Program-made: the position numbers and the translations under genes
Shown: piece by piece, positions 25,997 to 36,349 of the stretch
Numbering within the stretch: the first letter of the stretch is position 1
Layout: each line of letters starts with the position of its first letter
Notes under the pieces: generated by a model
What the model saw: only the letters and a program-made list of their open reading frames with translations
Database searches by the model: none
What the model was told of the DNA's origin: nothing
NCBI GenBank assembly: GCA_030147925.1
Contig: JASBUK010000095.1
Location: 30,953-94,952 of the forward strand
Length of the DNA: 64,000 nt
Direction: 5' to 3'
DNA from: Trueperaceae bacterium
Lineage (GTDB): Bacteria; Deinococcota; Deinococci; Deinococcales; Trueperaceae

Positions 25997-26932
25997 ATGC
26001 TCCTTAGCGTGAGTACCGCGCTTATAGACCGTTTTTTTAACCGCGACGAGCGGGCACTGGCCAGGGCCATCAGTTTAGTTGAAAGCGGGCTTAGGCAAGG
26101 CCAGCAGTTATTACAGACAATGCGTCCTCACGGGGGCAAAGCAGTAATCATCGGCATCACCGGCTCGCCAGGAAGCGGCAAAAGCACGCTGACAGACAGG
26201 CTTATTGCCGTGGCCAGAGAGCGGGACAAGAGGGTAGCCGTTATTGCAGTCGATCCGACCAGTCCTTATAGTGGCGGAGCGATTTTGGGCGACCGCATAC
26301 GCATGATGCGCTGGCACCAGGATGAGAATGTCTACATCCGTTCGATGGCGACCCGGGGACACTTAGGTGGTTTGGCTGCGGCTACCTTGCAGGTAGTGGC
26401 GTTGCTTGACGCCTATGGTTTTGATCTGATCTTTATTGAAACGGTGGGTGTCGGCCAATCGGAAGTGGATATCGTAGAAGTGGCCGACAGCACCGTGCTG
26501 GTGCTAACTCCGGGGCAGGGTGACGGCGTGCAGGCTTTTAAGGCCGGTATCATGGAAATTGCCGATATTTTTGCCATCAACAAGTTTGACTTACCAGGTG
26601 GGCCCAGGCTCAAACGAGAGATTCAGGCGGTGCTCGAGCTAAATCAGTGGACCCCCGGCAGTTGGCAGCCGCCTATTAGCGAAACAATCGCCTCACAAGG
26701 GCAGGGCATTAGTGAACTCTACGAGCATATAGAAGCACATTATCGTCACCTGCAAAGCTCCGGTAAGCTTAGGCAAGTAAAACAGCAAAGGGCGCGTTTT
26801 GAAATTGCTGCGCTCATCACTGAAGAAGTCCGGCGCAAGGTTCACGCTCGCGAGCAAGGCTTTATCGAGGCCGTGCTTCACGGTCAGATGAGCTTAGAAG
26901 AGGCGGTTAAGGAGCTACTTAGGGAAAGCTAG
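25997..26932 (+). CDS. meaB: MeaB/ArgK-type GTPase
   Basis: G3E-family GTPase that protects and loads adenosylcobalamin on methylmalonyl-CoA mutase. The P-loop GITGSPGSGKSTLTDRLI is at about residues 54-71; AVDPTSPYSGGAILGDRIRM is the family switch/Mg block (about 80-99), followed by RGHLGGLA, ETVGVGQSEVDI and the NKFD base motif. 311 residues is a normal length. No mutase gene (mcm) is in the window, so it must lie elsewhere. It implies B12 use, as does nrdJ. The ATG has no SD; TAAAGT lies 8 nt upstream. Confidence 0.95.
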   Translation: MLLSVSTALIDRFFNRDERALARAISLVESGLRQGQQLLQTMRPHGGKAVIIGITGSPGSGKSTLTDRLIAVARERDKRVAVIAVDPTSPYSGGAILGDRIRMMRWHQDENVYIRSMATRGHLGGLAAATLQVVALLDAYGFDLIFIETVGVGQSEVDIVEVADSTVLVLTPGQGDGVQAFKAGIMEIADIFAINKFDLPGGPRLKREIQAVLELNQWTPGSWQPPISETIASQGQGISELYEHIEAHYRHLQSSGKLRQVKQQRARFEIAALITEEVRRKVHAREQGFIEAVLHGQMSLEEAVKELLRES

Positions 26933-27020
26933 TACCCATCTGTCTCGTAATGCGAATGGCTATTTCAAGCAAAGACCCGGGGCAGCTTTTTTGAACACGT
27001 TAAACAACAGGGTAAACTAG

Positions 27021-27512
<492 letters not shown>

Positions 27513-27609
27513 CTCGCAGATAGCGCCGTAGTCGATCTTACGGCAAGAAAGACAAATTCGCTCTATACTCTGCCTCGTGTATGGCGCAAGCCTGCTTGAA
27601 AGGAAAAGC

Positions 27610-28596
27610 ATGTCTTTTTTAGTTCGCGGCCTGGCGGCTGGCGGTGGCATTCGCATAGTCGCAGCCGATACCACCAAACTTGTTGAAGAAGCTCGAGCAC
27701 GCCACGAAGCCAGCCCTACGGCGGCGGCGGCTCTGGGCAGGGCGCTCAGCGGAGCACTTTTGCTCTCACACGTGCTCTTAAAGAACCCGCAGGATCGCGT
27801 TACTCTGCGTCTGCGCGGTAGTGGCCCGCTTGGCGGCGTTATCGCCGAGGCCGGTTTAGATGGTGCGGTGCGCGGTTATGTCACTAACCCTGATATTGAT
27901 CTGCCCCCTAAAGATGACGGCAAACTCGATGTGGGTGGGGCTCTGGGTCGCAATGGTGACATTCAGGTTATCCGCTCTCACGCACCTTATGGCGAGCCCT
28001 ATAGCAGCAGCGTCGATCTCGCCTCTGGTGAAATCGCCGAGGATATTGCCATGTTTTTGGCGCAATCCGAACAGATCAACTCGGCAGTGCTCTTAGGGGT
28101 CTATCTAGAGGCTGGCAAAGTCGTTCAATCCGGCGGGATTATCTTACAGGCCTTACCCGGCGCTGACGATGCCGCCCTGACCCTGCTAGAAGCCAATATT
28201 CGCGCCTTTGGTCAGCTTACTGATGCTATGCGCCAAGGTTCGCTGCTTGAAATTCTTGAGCAACTGTGCTGGGGGCTCGAGCTCAAATTATTAACCAAAG
28301 ACGCCCTGCCGCTAAAATTTGATTGCCGTTGCAGTGATGAAAAAGCGCTTGACGCCCTGGCCTATTTCAGCCCGGCGGAACGCGAGCAGATGATCAGCGA
28401 AGACGGTGGCGCCGAGGCCGTCTGTCACTGGTGTGGTGAGAAACGCTGGATGGCCCCGGAGGCCATTCGCAGCATCTCCAGCGATGAAACCCGTTGCCCC
28501 GACTGTGGCACCCTCTGGCACCGCGAGGGCCAAGCGACCATGATTCGCGAGCAGGAAACCTGCTCCTGTGGCCGCCCGGTAATGCTCCCGGTTTAG
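27610..28596 (+). CDS. hslO: Redox-regulated chaperone Hsp33 with extra Cys cluster
   Basis: Cytoplasmic holdase switched on by oxidation. The start is ATG 27610 (MSFLVRGLAAGGGIRI) with AAAGGA nearby. The chaperone domain spans residues about 1-230 and the usual zinc-redox switch follows (FDCRCSD near 238, then CHWCG near 272). Odd feature: the protein continues about 40 residues with a second cysteine group, RCPDCG and a CSCGRP near the end. Normal Hsp33 is about 290 residues, this one 328. The extra group could be a second zinc ribbon or redox switch. Confidence 0.95.
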   Translation: MSFLVRGLAAGGGIRIVAADTTKLVEEARARHEASPTAAAALGRALSGALLLSHVLLKNPQDRVTLRLRGSGPLGGVIAEAGLDGAVRGYVTNPDIDLPPKDDGKLDVGGALGRNGDIQVIRSHAPYGEPYSSSVDLASGEIAEDIAMFLAQSEQINSAVLLGVYLEAGKVVQSGGIILQALPGADDAALTLLEANIRAFGQLTDAMRQGSLLEILEQLCWGLELKLLTKDALPLKFDCRCSDEKALDALAYFSPAEREQMISEDGGAEAVCHWCGEKRWMAPEAIRSISSDETRCPDCGTLWHREGQATMIREQETCSCGRPVMLPV

Positions 28597-28634
28597 CTAA
28601 ACAAAAACAGCTTTACTGCTTTTGGCGTAAGCCT

Positions 28635-28662
28635 GCACCGCCGTTTTAATAAGCGGCGGTGC
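28635..28662 (+). terminator. Stem-loop after hslO
   Basis: GCACCGCCG (28635-28643) and CGGCGGTGC (28654-28662) form a 9-bp stem with a 10-nt AT-rich loop; only a weak T-tract follows. Likely the hslO terminator. The next gene starts 13 bp downstream. Confidence 0.55.
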
Positions 28663-28675
28663 TATTGTTTGTCCT

Positions 28676-29554
28676 GTGAGCCTCAGCGTCTTTTTTGCCA
28701 TGTTTATCCTGGCCATCTTGTGGGGCTCGGCCTTTCCGGGTATAAAAATCGGTCTGGAGGGTTTATCGGCAGGACATCTCACGCTGGCGCGTTTTCTGGT
28801 GGCTTCGCTGAGTTTTATCCCCTATTTGCTAATTAACAAAAGAAGACTATGGCCTAAGCGGCAAGACATTCCCTTCTTTTTGCTGCTCGGCCTACTGGGC
28901 ATCAGCATCTATCACACGGCTCTGAATTTTGGCGAGCTCTATGTCACGGCAGGGGCGGCCAGTTTAATTATCGCCACCGCCCCGGCCCTAACCGCTATCG
29001 TCGCCTATTTTTTGATTGGTGACCGTCTGCCGCTGCTGGGTTGGCTGGGGATTATTGTTTCTTTTGCCGGAGTGATCTTAATTGTGCTCGGCGAAGATGC
29101 TAATCTGGGTTTTAACCCTTATGCACTGCTCATTTTGCTATCTGCTCTGGTGACAGCCTTTTTCGCCGTGCTGCAAACTCGTCTGTTTGGACGTTACCAG
29201 GCCGTCGAAGTCTCGGCTTTTGCTACCTGGGCTGGAACCCTGCCCTTGCTAATCTTCTGGCCTGGTTTTTTAACGGATATTTCCAGCGCCGGTCTTAAAC
29301 CGCTTTTAGCGGCAATTTATATCGGCGTCTTTCCCGCCGCCATCGCCTATGCACTTTTCGCTTATTCCCTGTCAAAAGCGCCGGTGACGCTGGTAACAGC
29401 TTATCTCTACAGTGTTCCCGTATTCAGCCTGATTTTTTCCTGGCTGCTTATTGGCGAAGTGCCGACCCGGCTTACCTTAGTCGGAGGCGCTATCGCCGTT
29501 TTGGGCATTATTTTAGTCAACCAGTCCAAACGTCGGCCAACCGTTAAAATTTAG
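28676..29554 (+). CDS. DMT-family (EamA) exporter
   Basis: Inner-membrane transporter of the drug/metabolite family with ten predicted helices and two EamA halves (about residues 5-137 and 148-285). The N-terminal ILWGSAFPGIKIGLEG and C-terminal GEVPTRLTLVGGAIAVLGI are family-typical. Substrate unknown (amino acids or metabolites are common). Start GTG 28676 follows TATTGT by 7 nt, the leaderless spacing used here; an internal ATG at 28697 would delete the first helix end. Confidence 0.9.
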   Translation: MSLSVFFAMFILAILWGSAFPGIKIGLEGLSAGHLTLARFLVASLSFIPYLLINKRRLWPKRQDIPFFLLLGLLGISIYHTALNFGELYVTAGAASLIIATAPALTAIVAYFLIGDRLPLLGWLGIIVSFAGVILIVLGEDANLGFNPYALLILLSALVTAFFAVLQTRLFGRYQAVEVSAFATWAGTLPLLIFWPGFLTDISSAGLKPLLAAIYIGVFPAAIAYALFAYSLSKAPVTLVTAYLYSVPVFSLIFSWLLIGEVPTRLTLVGGAIAVLGIILVNQSKRRPTVKI

Positions 29555-29834
29555 GCAAGATAACCCTCAACTTTCCCCACTTATCTTTCCACTCACTACT
29601 TTCTACTTCTTACCAACTCGTGTAAGGCGGCTAACAAATCTTATGCAGCTTTGTTAGCTCCGATTGACAATAGAATAAAGTGGTCATATAGTTATTTTTA
29701 GCTATGTCTAACTTTGAATTTCTGAAATCCTTATTTATTAACAAAAAGCTTAGTTACAATACCGTGATAAATCTGCAAGACCTCGGTTTTAACCGTGTTT
29801 TTAAGCCCGTTGACAAAATCCCAGCTCCGACACT
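29555..29834. other. Intergenic region with a degenerate repeat
   Basis: About 280 bp between the DMT gene and the Nramp gene. The stretch 29567-29625 is pyrimidine-rich (ACTTTCCAC-, TTTCTACTTC-like) and resembles, on the opposite strand, the ends of the dispersed repeat family; the match is too weak to call a copy. The Nramp promoter must be here. Confidence 0.4.
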
Positions 29835-31199
29835 GTGTACAAGAACTATCAGCAAATGAGACCTTCTCCTAAGCAAAATGATGGTGCAAATCCGGCTGAT
29901 GACCAAACGCAGGCCAGCTCGAGCATGGATAAGCAGGCCCTACGTGGCGCTCAGGAAGTGCTCGAGCGCAAAAAAAGCCCTCGGCGGGGCTGGCATCATC
30001 TCACACCCTTTTTAGGCCCAGCTTTTATTGCGGCAGTAGCCTATGTTGACCCCGGCAACTTTGCTACCAATATCGAAAGCGGCGCCACTTTTGGCTATCA
30101 ACTGTTGTGGGTGGTGCTCTGGGCCAATCTCATGGCCATGTTGGTACAGGCACTCTCGGCCAAATTAGGCATTGCCACCGGCAAAAACCTACCCGAGGTC
30201 ATCCGCGACCGCTATCCAAAGCCGCTGGTCTGGTTTTACTGGGTTCAGGCCGAACTGATCGCTATGGCCACCGACCTGGCCGAGTTCTTAGGAGCGGCAC
30301 TGGGTTTTCAACTGCTCTTTGGTATCCCACTTTTCTGGGGCGGCATCTTAACCGGCATTGCCACCTTTGCCATCCTGGGCTTACAGCGCTATGGCTTTAG
30401 ACCCTTAGAAGCCGTTATTGCCGTGTTAGTCGCCGTAATTGCCGGCGCTTATGTCATCGAGATTTTCTTGAGCAAACCCGGAGGGCTCGAGCTGGTTCGT
30501 GGACTGGCCATTCCCAGTTTTCAGGGTCCGCAAAGCGTTTACTTAGCTGCTGGCATCTTAGGTGCAACGGTTATGCCCCATGTGATTTATCTGCACTCAG
30601 CACTCACCCAAAACCGTATTGTGCCCCGCACTGCAGAGCAACGCCGCCGCCTCTATCGCTTTAATCTAATAGACGTTTTTATTGCCATGGGTATTGCCGG
30701 TTTTGTCAACATGGCCATGCTGGCTATGGCTGCAGCTACCTTTAATGCCACTGGCAACCAAGACATTGCCGATATCACTACCGCCTACCGTACACTCACA
30801 CCTCTTTTAGGAGGTCTTGCCAGTGCGGCTTTTGCCATTTCCCTATTGGCTTCGGGGCTTTCTTCTTCAACAGTTGGCACCATGGCCGGGCAAGTGATTA
30901 TGCAAGGCTTTGTCCGTTTTTCCATTCCATTGTGGGTGCGCCGCGGTATCACCATGCTGCCTTCACTAGTCATTATTCTGCTAGGTCTAGACCCCACCGC
31001 CGTCCTGGTGCTTTCACAAGTGATCTTAAGCTTTGGTATTCCCTTTGCCCTGATTCCGCTGCTGCAATTTACCCGCAAGCGCGAAATCGTCGGCGAACTA
31101 GCCAATAGCAAGCTAACCAGCGTTGTCGGCGGCATTATCGCCGCCGTGATCATTGTGCTCAATGCCTTTTTGCTGCTGCAATTATTTCAGAGTTTTTAA
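29835..31199 (+). CDS. mntH: Nramp-type Mn/Fe transporter
   Basis: Proton-coupled divalent metal importer. The 454-residue frame starts GTG 29835, but the first about 50 residues are polar and the first helix begins near residue 58, so a later start is possible (ATG 29925, [12 protein letters not shown]). The metal site motif DPGNFATN is at about residues 74-81, and helix 6 has the MPH motif ([15 protein letters not shown]). About 11 helices are visible. In Deinococcus such transporters give high Mn, relevant to oxidation resistance. Two GCTCGAGC octamers are in the first 130 bases. Mn preference is inferred. Confidence 0.93.
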   Translation: MYKNYQQMRPSPKQNDGANPADDQTQASSSMDKQALRGAQEVLERKKSPRRGWHHLTPFLGPAFIAAVAYVDPGNFATNIESGATFGYQLLWVVLWANLMAMLVQALSAKLGIATGKNLPEVIRDRYPKPLVWFYWVQAELIAMATDLAEFLGAALGFQLLFGIPLFWGGILTGIATFAILGLQRYGFRPLEAVIAVLVAVIAGAYVIEIFLSKPGGLELVRGLAIPSFQGPQSVYLAAGILGATVMPHVIYLHSALTQNRIVPRTAEQRRRLYRFNLIDVFIAMGIAGFVNMAMLAMAAATFNATGNQDIADITTAYRTLTPLLGGLASAAFAISLLASGLSSSTVGTMAGQVIMQGFVRFSIPLWVRRGITMLPSLVIILLGLDPTAVLVLSQVILSFGIPFALIPLLQFTRKREIVGELANSKLTSVVGGIIAAVIIVLNAFLLLQLFQSF

Positions 31200-31221
31200 G
31201 ATAGAAAGTTAGAGAGCGTTT

Positions 31222-31420
31222 CGGTGGTAGTGAGTGGTTGGTGGTTAGTAGTTGGTAGTAAGTGGTGGGTGGAAAAACATTTCTAGAAAGCCCCTCACCG
31301 AGTTCATTTTAGACGTTTGCAGCTAACTGACAAATTCCCGTTGCCTGAATGCCACTTCTGGAAAACCCCTGGCTTCTACCTCCTACCAACCACTTTCCAC
31401 TTACTTTTTACTTTCCACCT
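31222..31420 (-). repeat. Dispersed non-coding repeat family 1, copy B
   Basis: About 199 bp between mntH and nosZ. Its reverse complement matches 57190-57403 nearly base for base in its core (GGTAGAAGCCAGGGGTTTTC, then AACGGGAATTTGTCAGTTA) and ends in imperfect inverted ends rich in AGTGGTTAGTAG. It encodes no protein. The layout, short with related inverted ends, resembles a MITE. Confidence 0.8.
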
Positions 31421-31580
31421 GTTAAATCCTAGCAGTAAAAATTGCCGGGACATTTAGCCCTGGAATCTTGTCTTTAACCTCATTAATATAATTCGGACGT
31501 AAATATCCAAGTATGCTTGCCCCCCGGCACTCAGGCATAACTGCGTGGCAGTAACACGCAAGAAAAGAAGGTGATAGCAA

Positions 31581-33536
31581 GTGAAAGTCGTTCGAAGCAT
31601 TATTCTAGGCTTAGCCAGCATATTGCTGTTAAGCACCGGTCTTGCTCAGGCCCAGATACTTACTGATGAAGCTGCTGCTGTTGCCAGCGAACGCGGGCTT
31701 AGCGAGAGTGACATTCTGGCCGCCTTAAAAACCTATATGCCCTCGGGCGAGCTCGACGATTACGTCATGTTCAGCTCGGGTGGTCAGTCGGGTCAGGTTT
31801 TGGTCATCGGGCTTCCCTCAATGCGTTTGTTAAAAGTCATTGGCGTCTTCAGCCCGGAATCCTGGCAGGGTTGGGGCTACGGCACGGATGCCCAAGAAAT
31901 TCTGGCCAGCGGCAGTGATAATGGCGTGGAATTAACCTGGGGCGACACCCACCACCCAGCACTCAGCGAAACCGCCGGTGATTACGATGGGCAATACTTA
32001 TTTATCAACGACAAGGCCAACGCTCGCGTTGGTGTGATTGACCTGCGCGACTTTGAAACCAAGCAAATCGTCAAAAATCCCGTTGCCAACAACGACCACG
32101 GTGGTGCCTATGTCACGCCTGACACAGAGTGGGTCATCGAAGGCGCTCAGTACTCCGTTCCTACCAGCGGAACCTATGCTTCTATTGATGAATACAACGA
32201 AGAGTATCAGGGCATGGTGACCTTCTGGAAGTTCAACCGTGAACAGGGTCGTATCGACTATGACGCTTCCTTTGCCATGGAATTACCTCCTTACTGGCAA
32301 GACATAGCCGACGCAGGCAAGCTTGTTAGCGACGGCTGGGTCTTTTTGAACTCCATCAACAGCGAACGTTACACGGGCGGCTTCGAGGAAGGTAAGTCTC
32401 CGTTTGAAGTCGGCGCCTCGCAAAACGAGTTTGACTACCTCCATATCATCAACTTAGACAAGGCCAGCGAACTGGTCGCTGCAGGCAGAGCCGAAACAGT
32501 CAACGGCTTTAAGGTCTTACCGCTTGAAACCTCGGCGGCAGAAGGCGTGCTCTTCTTCGCTCCTGAACCCAAGAGCCCTCACGGTGTCGATGTCACTCCT
32601 GATGGCAAATTCATCGTAGTTGCGGGCAAACTCTCGCCGACGGTCACCGCTTACAGCTTTCAGAAGATTCAGGATGCCATCGCCAAAGGCACAAGCGAGC
32701 AAGACCCCTATGGCATCCCCATCCTGGCTTTTGAAGACGTAGTAGAAGCGCAGGTTGAAATCGGTCTAGGACCTCTGCACACGCAATTCGACAACCAGGG
32801 CTATGGCTATACCAGCCTCTTTCTTGAAAGCGCCGTTGCCCGCTGGTCTTTAGACGGCTCCTCGGGCGAAGAACCCTGGACGGTTGTCACTAAAACACCG
32901 GTCAACTACAACGTAGGTCACATCACTGCTGCCGAGGGCGACACCGTCAGCCCTGATGGCAACTATCTGGTATCGCTAAACAAGTGGTCGGTAGATCGCT
33001 TTGTCAATGTCGGGCCACTCCTGCCCCAAGACTTGCAACTCCTTGATATCTCCAAGTCCGGTGAGCAAATGCAAGTGCTCTACGACATGCCCATGGGTCT
33101 GGCCGAACCTCACTACGCCCAAATCATCAAAGCCGATAAATTAAACCCCTGGCAAGTATATCCGGAAACCGGCTGGAACCCCACCACCCAGGCCGTCGAT
33201 CCTATCGCCGCCATGCCTGGAGAAGAACGCATCGAACGTGATGGCGATACGGTACATATCTGGATGACAGCCGTGCGCAGCCGTTTCAACCCCGAGCGGA
33301 TAGAAGTCAAGAAGGGTGATAGAGTCGTCTGGCACGTCACCAACATCGAGCGGGCCGTAGATAATGTGCACGGTTTGGCTCTGCCTGATTACAACATCAA
33401 CTTAAGCTTGGAGCCGGGCGAAGCGCAAACCTTCGAATTTATCGCAGACAAAGAAGGTGTATTTACCTACTATTGCTCCGAATTCTGCTCGGCCCTGCAC
33501 CTAGAGATGGCCGGCTACCTCATGGTTAGCCCCTAA
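31581..33536 (+). CDS. nosZ: Nitrous-oxide reductase, Sec-exported (clade II-like)
   Basis: Periplasmic copper enzyme that reduces N2O to N2. 651 residues. It begins with a Sec signal (KVVRSIILGLASILLLSTGL) with no twin-arginine motif, a mark of clade II NosZ. The N-terminal propeller carries the CuZ histidines (DTHHP, NNDHGGAY, SPHGVDV, GPLHTQFD, VGHITAAEGD, AEPHYAQ). The C-terminal cupredoxin domain has the CuA motif CSEFCSALHLEMAGYL, complete. The frame starts GTG 31581 with a weak SD. Only one accessory candidate follows; nosD/F/Y/L are not in the window. No FNR site was found by eye in the promoter region. Confidence 0.96.
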   Translation: MKVVRSIILGLASILLLSTGLAQAQILTDEAAAVASERGLSESDILAALKTYMPSGELDDYVMFSSGGQSGQVLVIGLPSMRLLKVIGVFSPESWQGWGYGTDAQEILASGSDNGVELTWGDTHHPALSETAGDYDGQYLFINDKANARVGVIDLRDFETKQIVKNPVANNDHGGAYVTPDTEWVIEGAQYSVPTSGTYASIDEYNEEYQGMVTFWKFNREQGRIDYDASFAMELPPYWQDIADAGKLVSDGWVFLNSINSERYTGGFEEGKSPFEVGASQNEFDYLHIINLDKASELVAAGRAETVNGFKVLPLETSAAEGVLFFAPEPKSPHGVDVTPDGKFIVVAGKLSPTVTAYSFQKIQDAIAKGTSEQDPYGIPILAFEDVVEAQVEIGLGPLHTQFDNQGYGYTSLFLESAVARWSLDGSSGEEPWTVVTKTPVNYNVGHITAAEGDTVSPDGNYLVSLNKWSVDRFVNVGPLLPQDLQLLDISKSGEQMQVLYDMPMGLAEPHYAQIIKADKLNPWQVYPETGWNPTTQAVDPIAAMPGEERIERDGDTVHIWMTAVRSRFNPERIEVKKGDRVVWHVTNIERAVDNVHGLALPDYNINLSLEPGEAQTFEFIADKEGVFTYYCSEFCSALHLEMAGYLMVSP

Positions 33537-33614
33537 TTGCATTGACGCCCTAAATTTCGGGGCCGGTCCTTAACTCGGGACTGGCCCTGACCCCATTTAT
33601 GACAAGGTATACAC

Positions 33615-34220
33615 ATGAGTCCAAACAGTGAACAAAACAGCGCCGTTAAGCGCAAAGCAAGGTATTTACCATCGCTCTTTTTAGGTCTGGCGGCCATTTT
33701 GCTGGTCGTTTCGATTTTCTTACCTTATTGGCAAATCACGCTCTTTGCCCCTCAATATCCTGGCGGGCTCAAAGCAGAGGCCTATGTCAACCGCTTAGAG
33801 GGTGATATTGAGGAAATTGACAGGCTGAACCACTACATTGGCATGCATCCGCTCGAGCACGCTGCGCGGTTCGAACGTTCCATGAGCATAATTGCTATCG
33901 CCACCTTTGCCCTGCTGGTACTTGCAGCCATTTTCGTGCACAACAAATGGGCGGCTTTGCTGGCCCTACCAGCGGTCTTGCTACCCGCTACCTTTTTATT
34001 AGACCTCTATCTCTGGTTACGCAATTTTGGCCTCAATCTCGACCCGAGCGCACCACTGAGCAGCTCGATAGAACCATTCATTCCCGCTGTGCTTGGCAGG
34101 AGCAAGATTGCGCAATTTGGAACCCTGGCCACACTGCAAAGCGGCGCTTATCTGGCGCTGGCAGCGGCATTACTTACCCTGATGGGTCTGTTTTTTCATC
34201 GCCGTGCTTATAAAGATTAA
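33615..34220 (+). CDS. Four-helix membrane protein, NosB-like
   Basis: A 201-residue integral membrane protein 78 bp after nosZ, same strand. Four helices: about 19-42, 97-116, 118-142 and 174-194. Between helices 1 and 2 there is a periplasmic loop with APQYPGGLKAEAYVNRLEG and LNHYIGMHPLE. Clade II nos clusters typically have the membrane protein NosB directly after nosZ, and this size and topology fit; I assign NosB by position and topology only, so the gene symbol is left blank. It may help electron supply or NosZ maturation. The PYW/YPGGL loop and LNHYIGM could be used to test homology. Confidence 0.55.
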   Translation: MSPNSEQNSAVKRKARYLPSLFLGLAAILLVVSIFLPYWQITLFAPQYPGGLKAEAYVNRLEGDIEEIDRLNHYIGMHPLEHAARFERSMSIIAIATFALLVLAAIFVHNKWAALLALPAVLLPATFLLDLYLWLRNFGLNLDPSAPLSSSIEPFIPAVLGRSKIAQFGTLATLQSGAYLALAAALLTLMGLFFHRRAYKD

Positions 34221-34240
34221 AGACTTCCAGGGATAGTAAT

Positions 34241-36334
34241 TCACCTCTGGGTGTTATCTCCCAGTCTGGCAGAAATACGCTCGAGCTTTTCAGCAACAAG
34301 CTGCGCAATGTCGCTAACTTCCGGTGCGTGTTCTTGTTCGGCGCTTTCGCTGCTGGCAAGCATCACCTTGCAAAACGGACAGGCCGTTGCTATGGTCTCG
34401 GCTCCGGTAGCCTGAGCCTCTCTAAAGCGATTTTCCGAAACGCGCATCTTACCTGGCTCTTCTTCTTTCCAGAACTGCGCCCCGCCCGCCCCACAGCAAA
34501 AGGAATTGTTCTTGTTGCGCGGCATCTCCGTTAGCCGCAGACCCGTTTCTTGCAACACGTTTCTGGGCGCGTCGTAGATATCGTTGTGTCTGCCCAAATA
34601 ACAAGGGTCGTGATAAGTCACGTCACCGCTAAGGTCAATGGGTGGCAATCTCCCGGCTCGCATCAGCTCGTCAATAAGTTGGCTGTGATGCACTACATCG
34701 TATTCGCCGCCAAGCTGCGGATAGTCGTTAAACAGCGTGTTGTAGCAATGCGGACAGGTAGTGACCACGCGCTTTTTCTTATTGGGGTCAAGTGTCTGGT
34801 CTATTAAGACCTCGTTTAAGGTCATGACGTTTTCACTGGCCAGCTGATAGTAAAGATATTCGTTGCCGGCCCGCCGCGCCGGGTCACCGGTGCATTTTTC
34901 ACCCTTGCCCAAAATCGCATAGTTGACCCTGGCGTGTTCCATGATCTTGGCAAAGGCTCGAGCCGTCTTTTGCGCCGAAGGATCATAAGAACCGGCGCAA
35001 CCAACCCAGTAAAGCACCTCAAAGTCGGGGTTTTGCTGCACAGTAGGCACATTTAAGCCCTCGGCCCATTCCGTGCGCTTGTCCTGCGAAATCCCCCAGG
35101 GATTGCCGGTACGCTCCATGCCTCTAAAAGCGTTGTTAAGTTCGCTGGGGAAAGAGCCTTCCATCATCACCCGGTCACGGCGGATGTCGATGATGTCAAT
35201 CATCTGCTCGCAACCAACCGGACAAATCTCTAGGCAAGCACCGCAAGTGGTGCAGGCCCACAGAGCTTCTTCGCTCAACAAAAAGTCCATGACTGGCCGG
35301 GGGCTGGCCTCGCCGCCAGCTAAAAACACCGCCGTCTGATTGAGTTCATAACGCTTGTTGATCTCAATTGCCGCCGGTGACAGCGCCTTGCCCGTGGTCT
35401 GCGCTGGACAGACGTTGGTACAGCGATTGCACTGAATGCAAGCATAGGCGTCTAAAAGTTGGGTCATGCGGAAGTGCTCGAGCTTGGCCACACCAAACTG
35501 CTCTAAAGACTCGTCTGCAAAATCGATGGGCTCGAGCACTCCACTGGGCAATTTTTCAAGATTCGGGCCACGTCTTTCTAAGGCAAACTTAGCCGGAGCC
35601 CCAAAAAGATGGATATGCTTTGAACGCGGAAAATAGGGTAAGAAGGCCAAAATCAGCCCCAGGGCTCCCCACCAACCAATATGCCAGCCAATAATGCGCC
35701 CCTCGCCGTAACCAATCCAGCTTGCCAGGGTGTTGGCCACAGGCTGCCAGGGGTCGGCAATGCCTTCGGCGGCCAGCAAAAAGGTCGCTCCGGTAAGGCG
35801 AAAACCTACGTGCAAAATAATAAAAAAGCCGACAATGAGGCTATCACGGCGAATGCTGCCAAGCTTTACTTTTTCGTGGAGCAAGGTTGAATCGTTAAAC
35901 TCTAAGCGCTTGTCCCCGGTCATAAAACGACGCAGCAAAAAGAAAATCACGCCGATAATCACCAGGGCGCTAAAAATATCGGCGCCAAAACGATATAAAT
36001 CGCCTACCAAACCAAAATTCAGATTCTCTGTCCAGGCTTTCGGCACATAACCTTCGAGAAAATCAAGAAGATTAACTAGACCGTAAAAGATAAAGCCATA
36101 GAAAACAAAAGAGTGAAAAAAGCTCACTACAGGCCGGTCACGAAAGACCGTAACCTGCGAAACGGTGCGAGCCAGCGACTCGCCCAAACGCTCGGTTAAG
36201 TTATTAAAATGAGGGTAAAAGCCCGCCTCGCCTCTGCCGATGACATCGACAATACGTTTAAAGCCGATATAGCTAAAATAGATAGAAATTGCCGCTAGCA
36301 GCAAAAAGAGGATTTGTTCAGGCGTTGTGAGCAC
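34241..36334 (-). CDS. EtfD/FadF-like Fe-S membrane oxidoreductase
   Basis: Probable link from electron-transfer flavoprotein to the quinone pool in fatty-acid oxidation. The start is GTG 36334, since GGAGG is 5 nt upstream; a TTG at 36349 would start inside the SD. Order: N-terminal gamma-like membrane domain with 5-6 helices (residues 5-255), two 4Fe-4S motifs (CIQCNRCTNVCPAQ near 305, CTTCGACLEICPVGCE near 365), then two CCG domains typical of HdrD/GlpC (VGCAG, CTGDPARR, TCPHCYN, and DPCYLG, FCCGAGG, CPFCK). About 697 residues, close to FadF of Bacillus. No etfAB neighbour is visible. Confidence 0.85.
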   Translation of the reverse strand: MLTTPEQILFLLLAAISIYFSYIGFKRIVDVIGRGEAGFYPHFNNLTERLGESLARTVSQVTVFRDRPVVSFFHSFVFYGFIFYGLVNLLDFLEGYVPKAWTENLNFGLVGDLYRFGADIFSALVIIGVIFFLLRRFMTGDKRLEFNDSTLLHEKVKLGSIRRDSLIVGFFIILHVGFRLTGATFLLAAEGIADPWQPVANTLASWIGYGEGRIIGWHIGWWGALGLILAFLPYFPRSKHIHLFGAPAKFALERRGPNLEKLPSGVLEPIDFADESLEQFGVAKLEHFRMTQLLDAYACIQCNRCTNVCPAQTTGKALSPAAIEINKRYELNQTAVFLAGGEASPRPVMDFLLSEEALWACTTCGACLEICPVGCEQMIDIIDIRRDRVMMEGSFPSELNNAFRGMERTGNPWGISQDKRTEWAEGLNVPTVQQNPDFEVLYWVGCAGSYDPSAQKTARAFAKIMEHARVNYAILGKGEKCTGDPARRAGNEYLYYQLASENVMTLNEVLIDQTLDPNKKKRVVTTCPHCYNTLFNDYPQLGGEYDVVHHSQLIDELMRAGRLPPIDLSGDVTYHDPCYLGRHNDIYDAPRNVLQETGLRLTEMPRNKNNSFCCGAGGAQFWKEEEPGKMRVSENRFREAQATGAETIATACPFCKVMLASSESAEQEHAPEVSDIAQLVAEKLERISARLGDNTQR

Positions 36335-36349
36335 GTTAGCCTCCGTCAA

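Noticed and set aside
25997..26932. Methylmalonyl-CoA mutase operon
   Set aside because: Only meaB is present; the neighbours are vapBC and coaD, and no mutase subunit is encoded here.
29567..29625. Fourth copy of the dispersed repeat
   Set aside because: Only pyrimidine-rich low-complexity similarity; the diagnostic core is absent.
31440..31580. FNR/DNR site upstream of nosZ
   Set aside because: No TTGAT-n4-ATCAA-like palindrome was found; only a TATAAT-like string near 31490.
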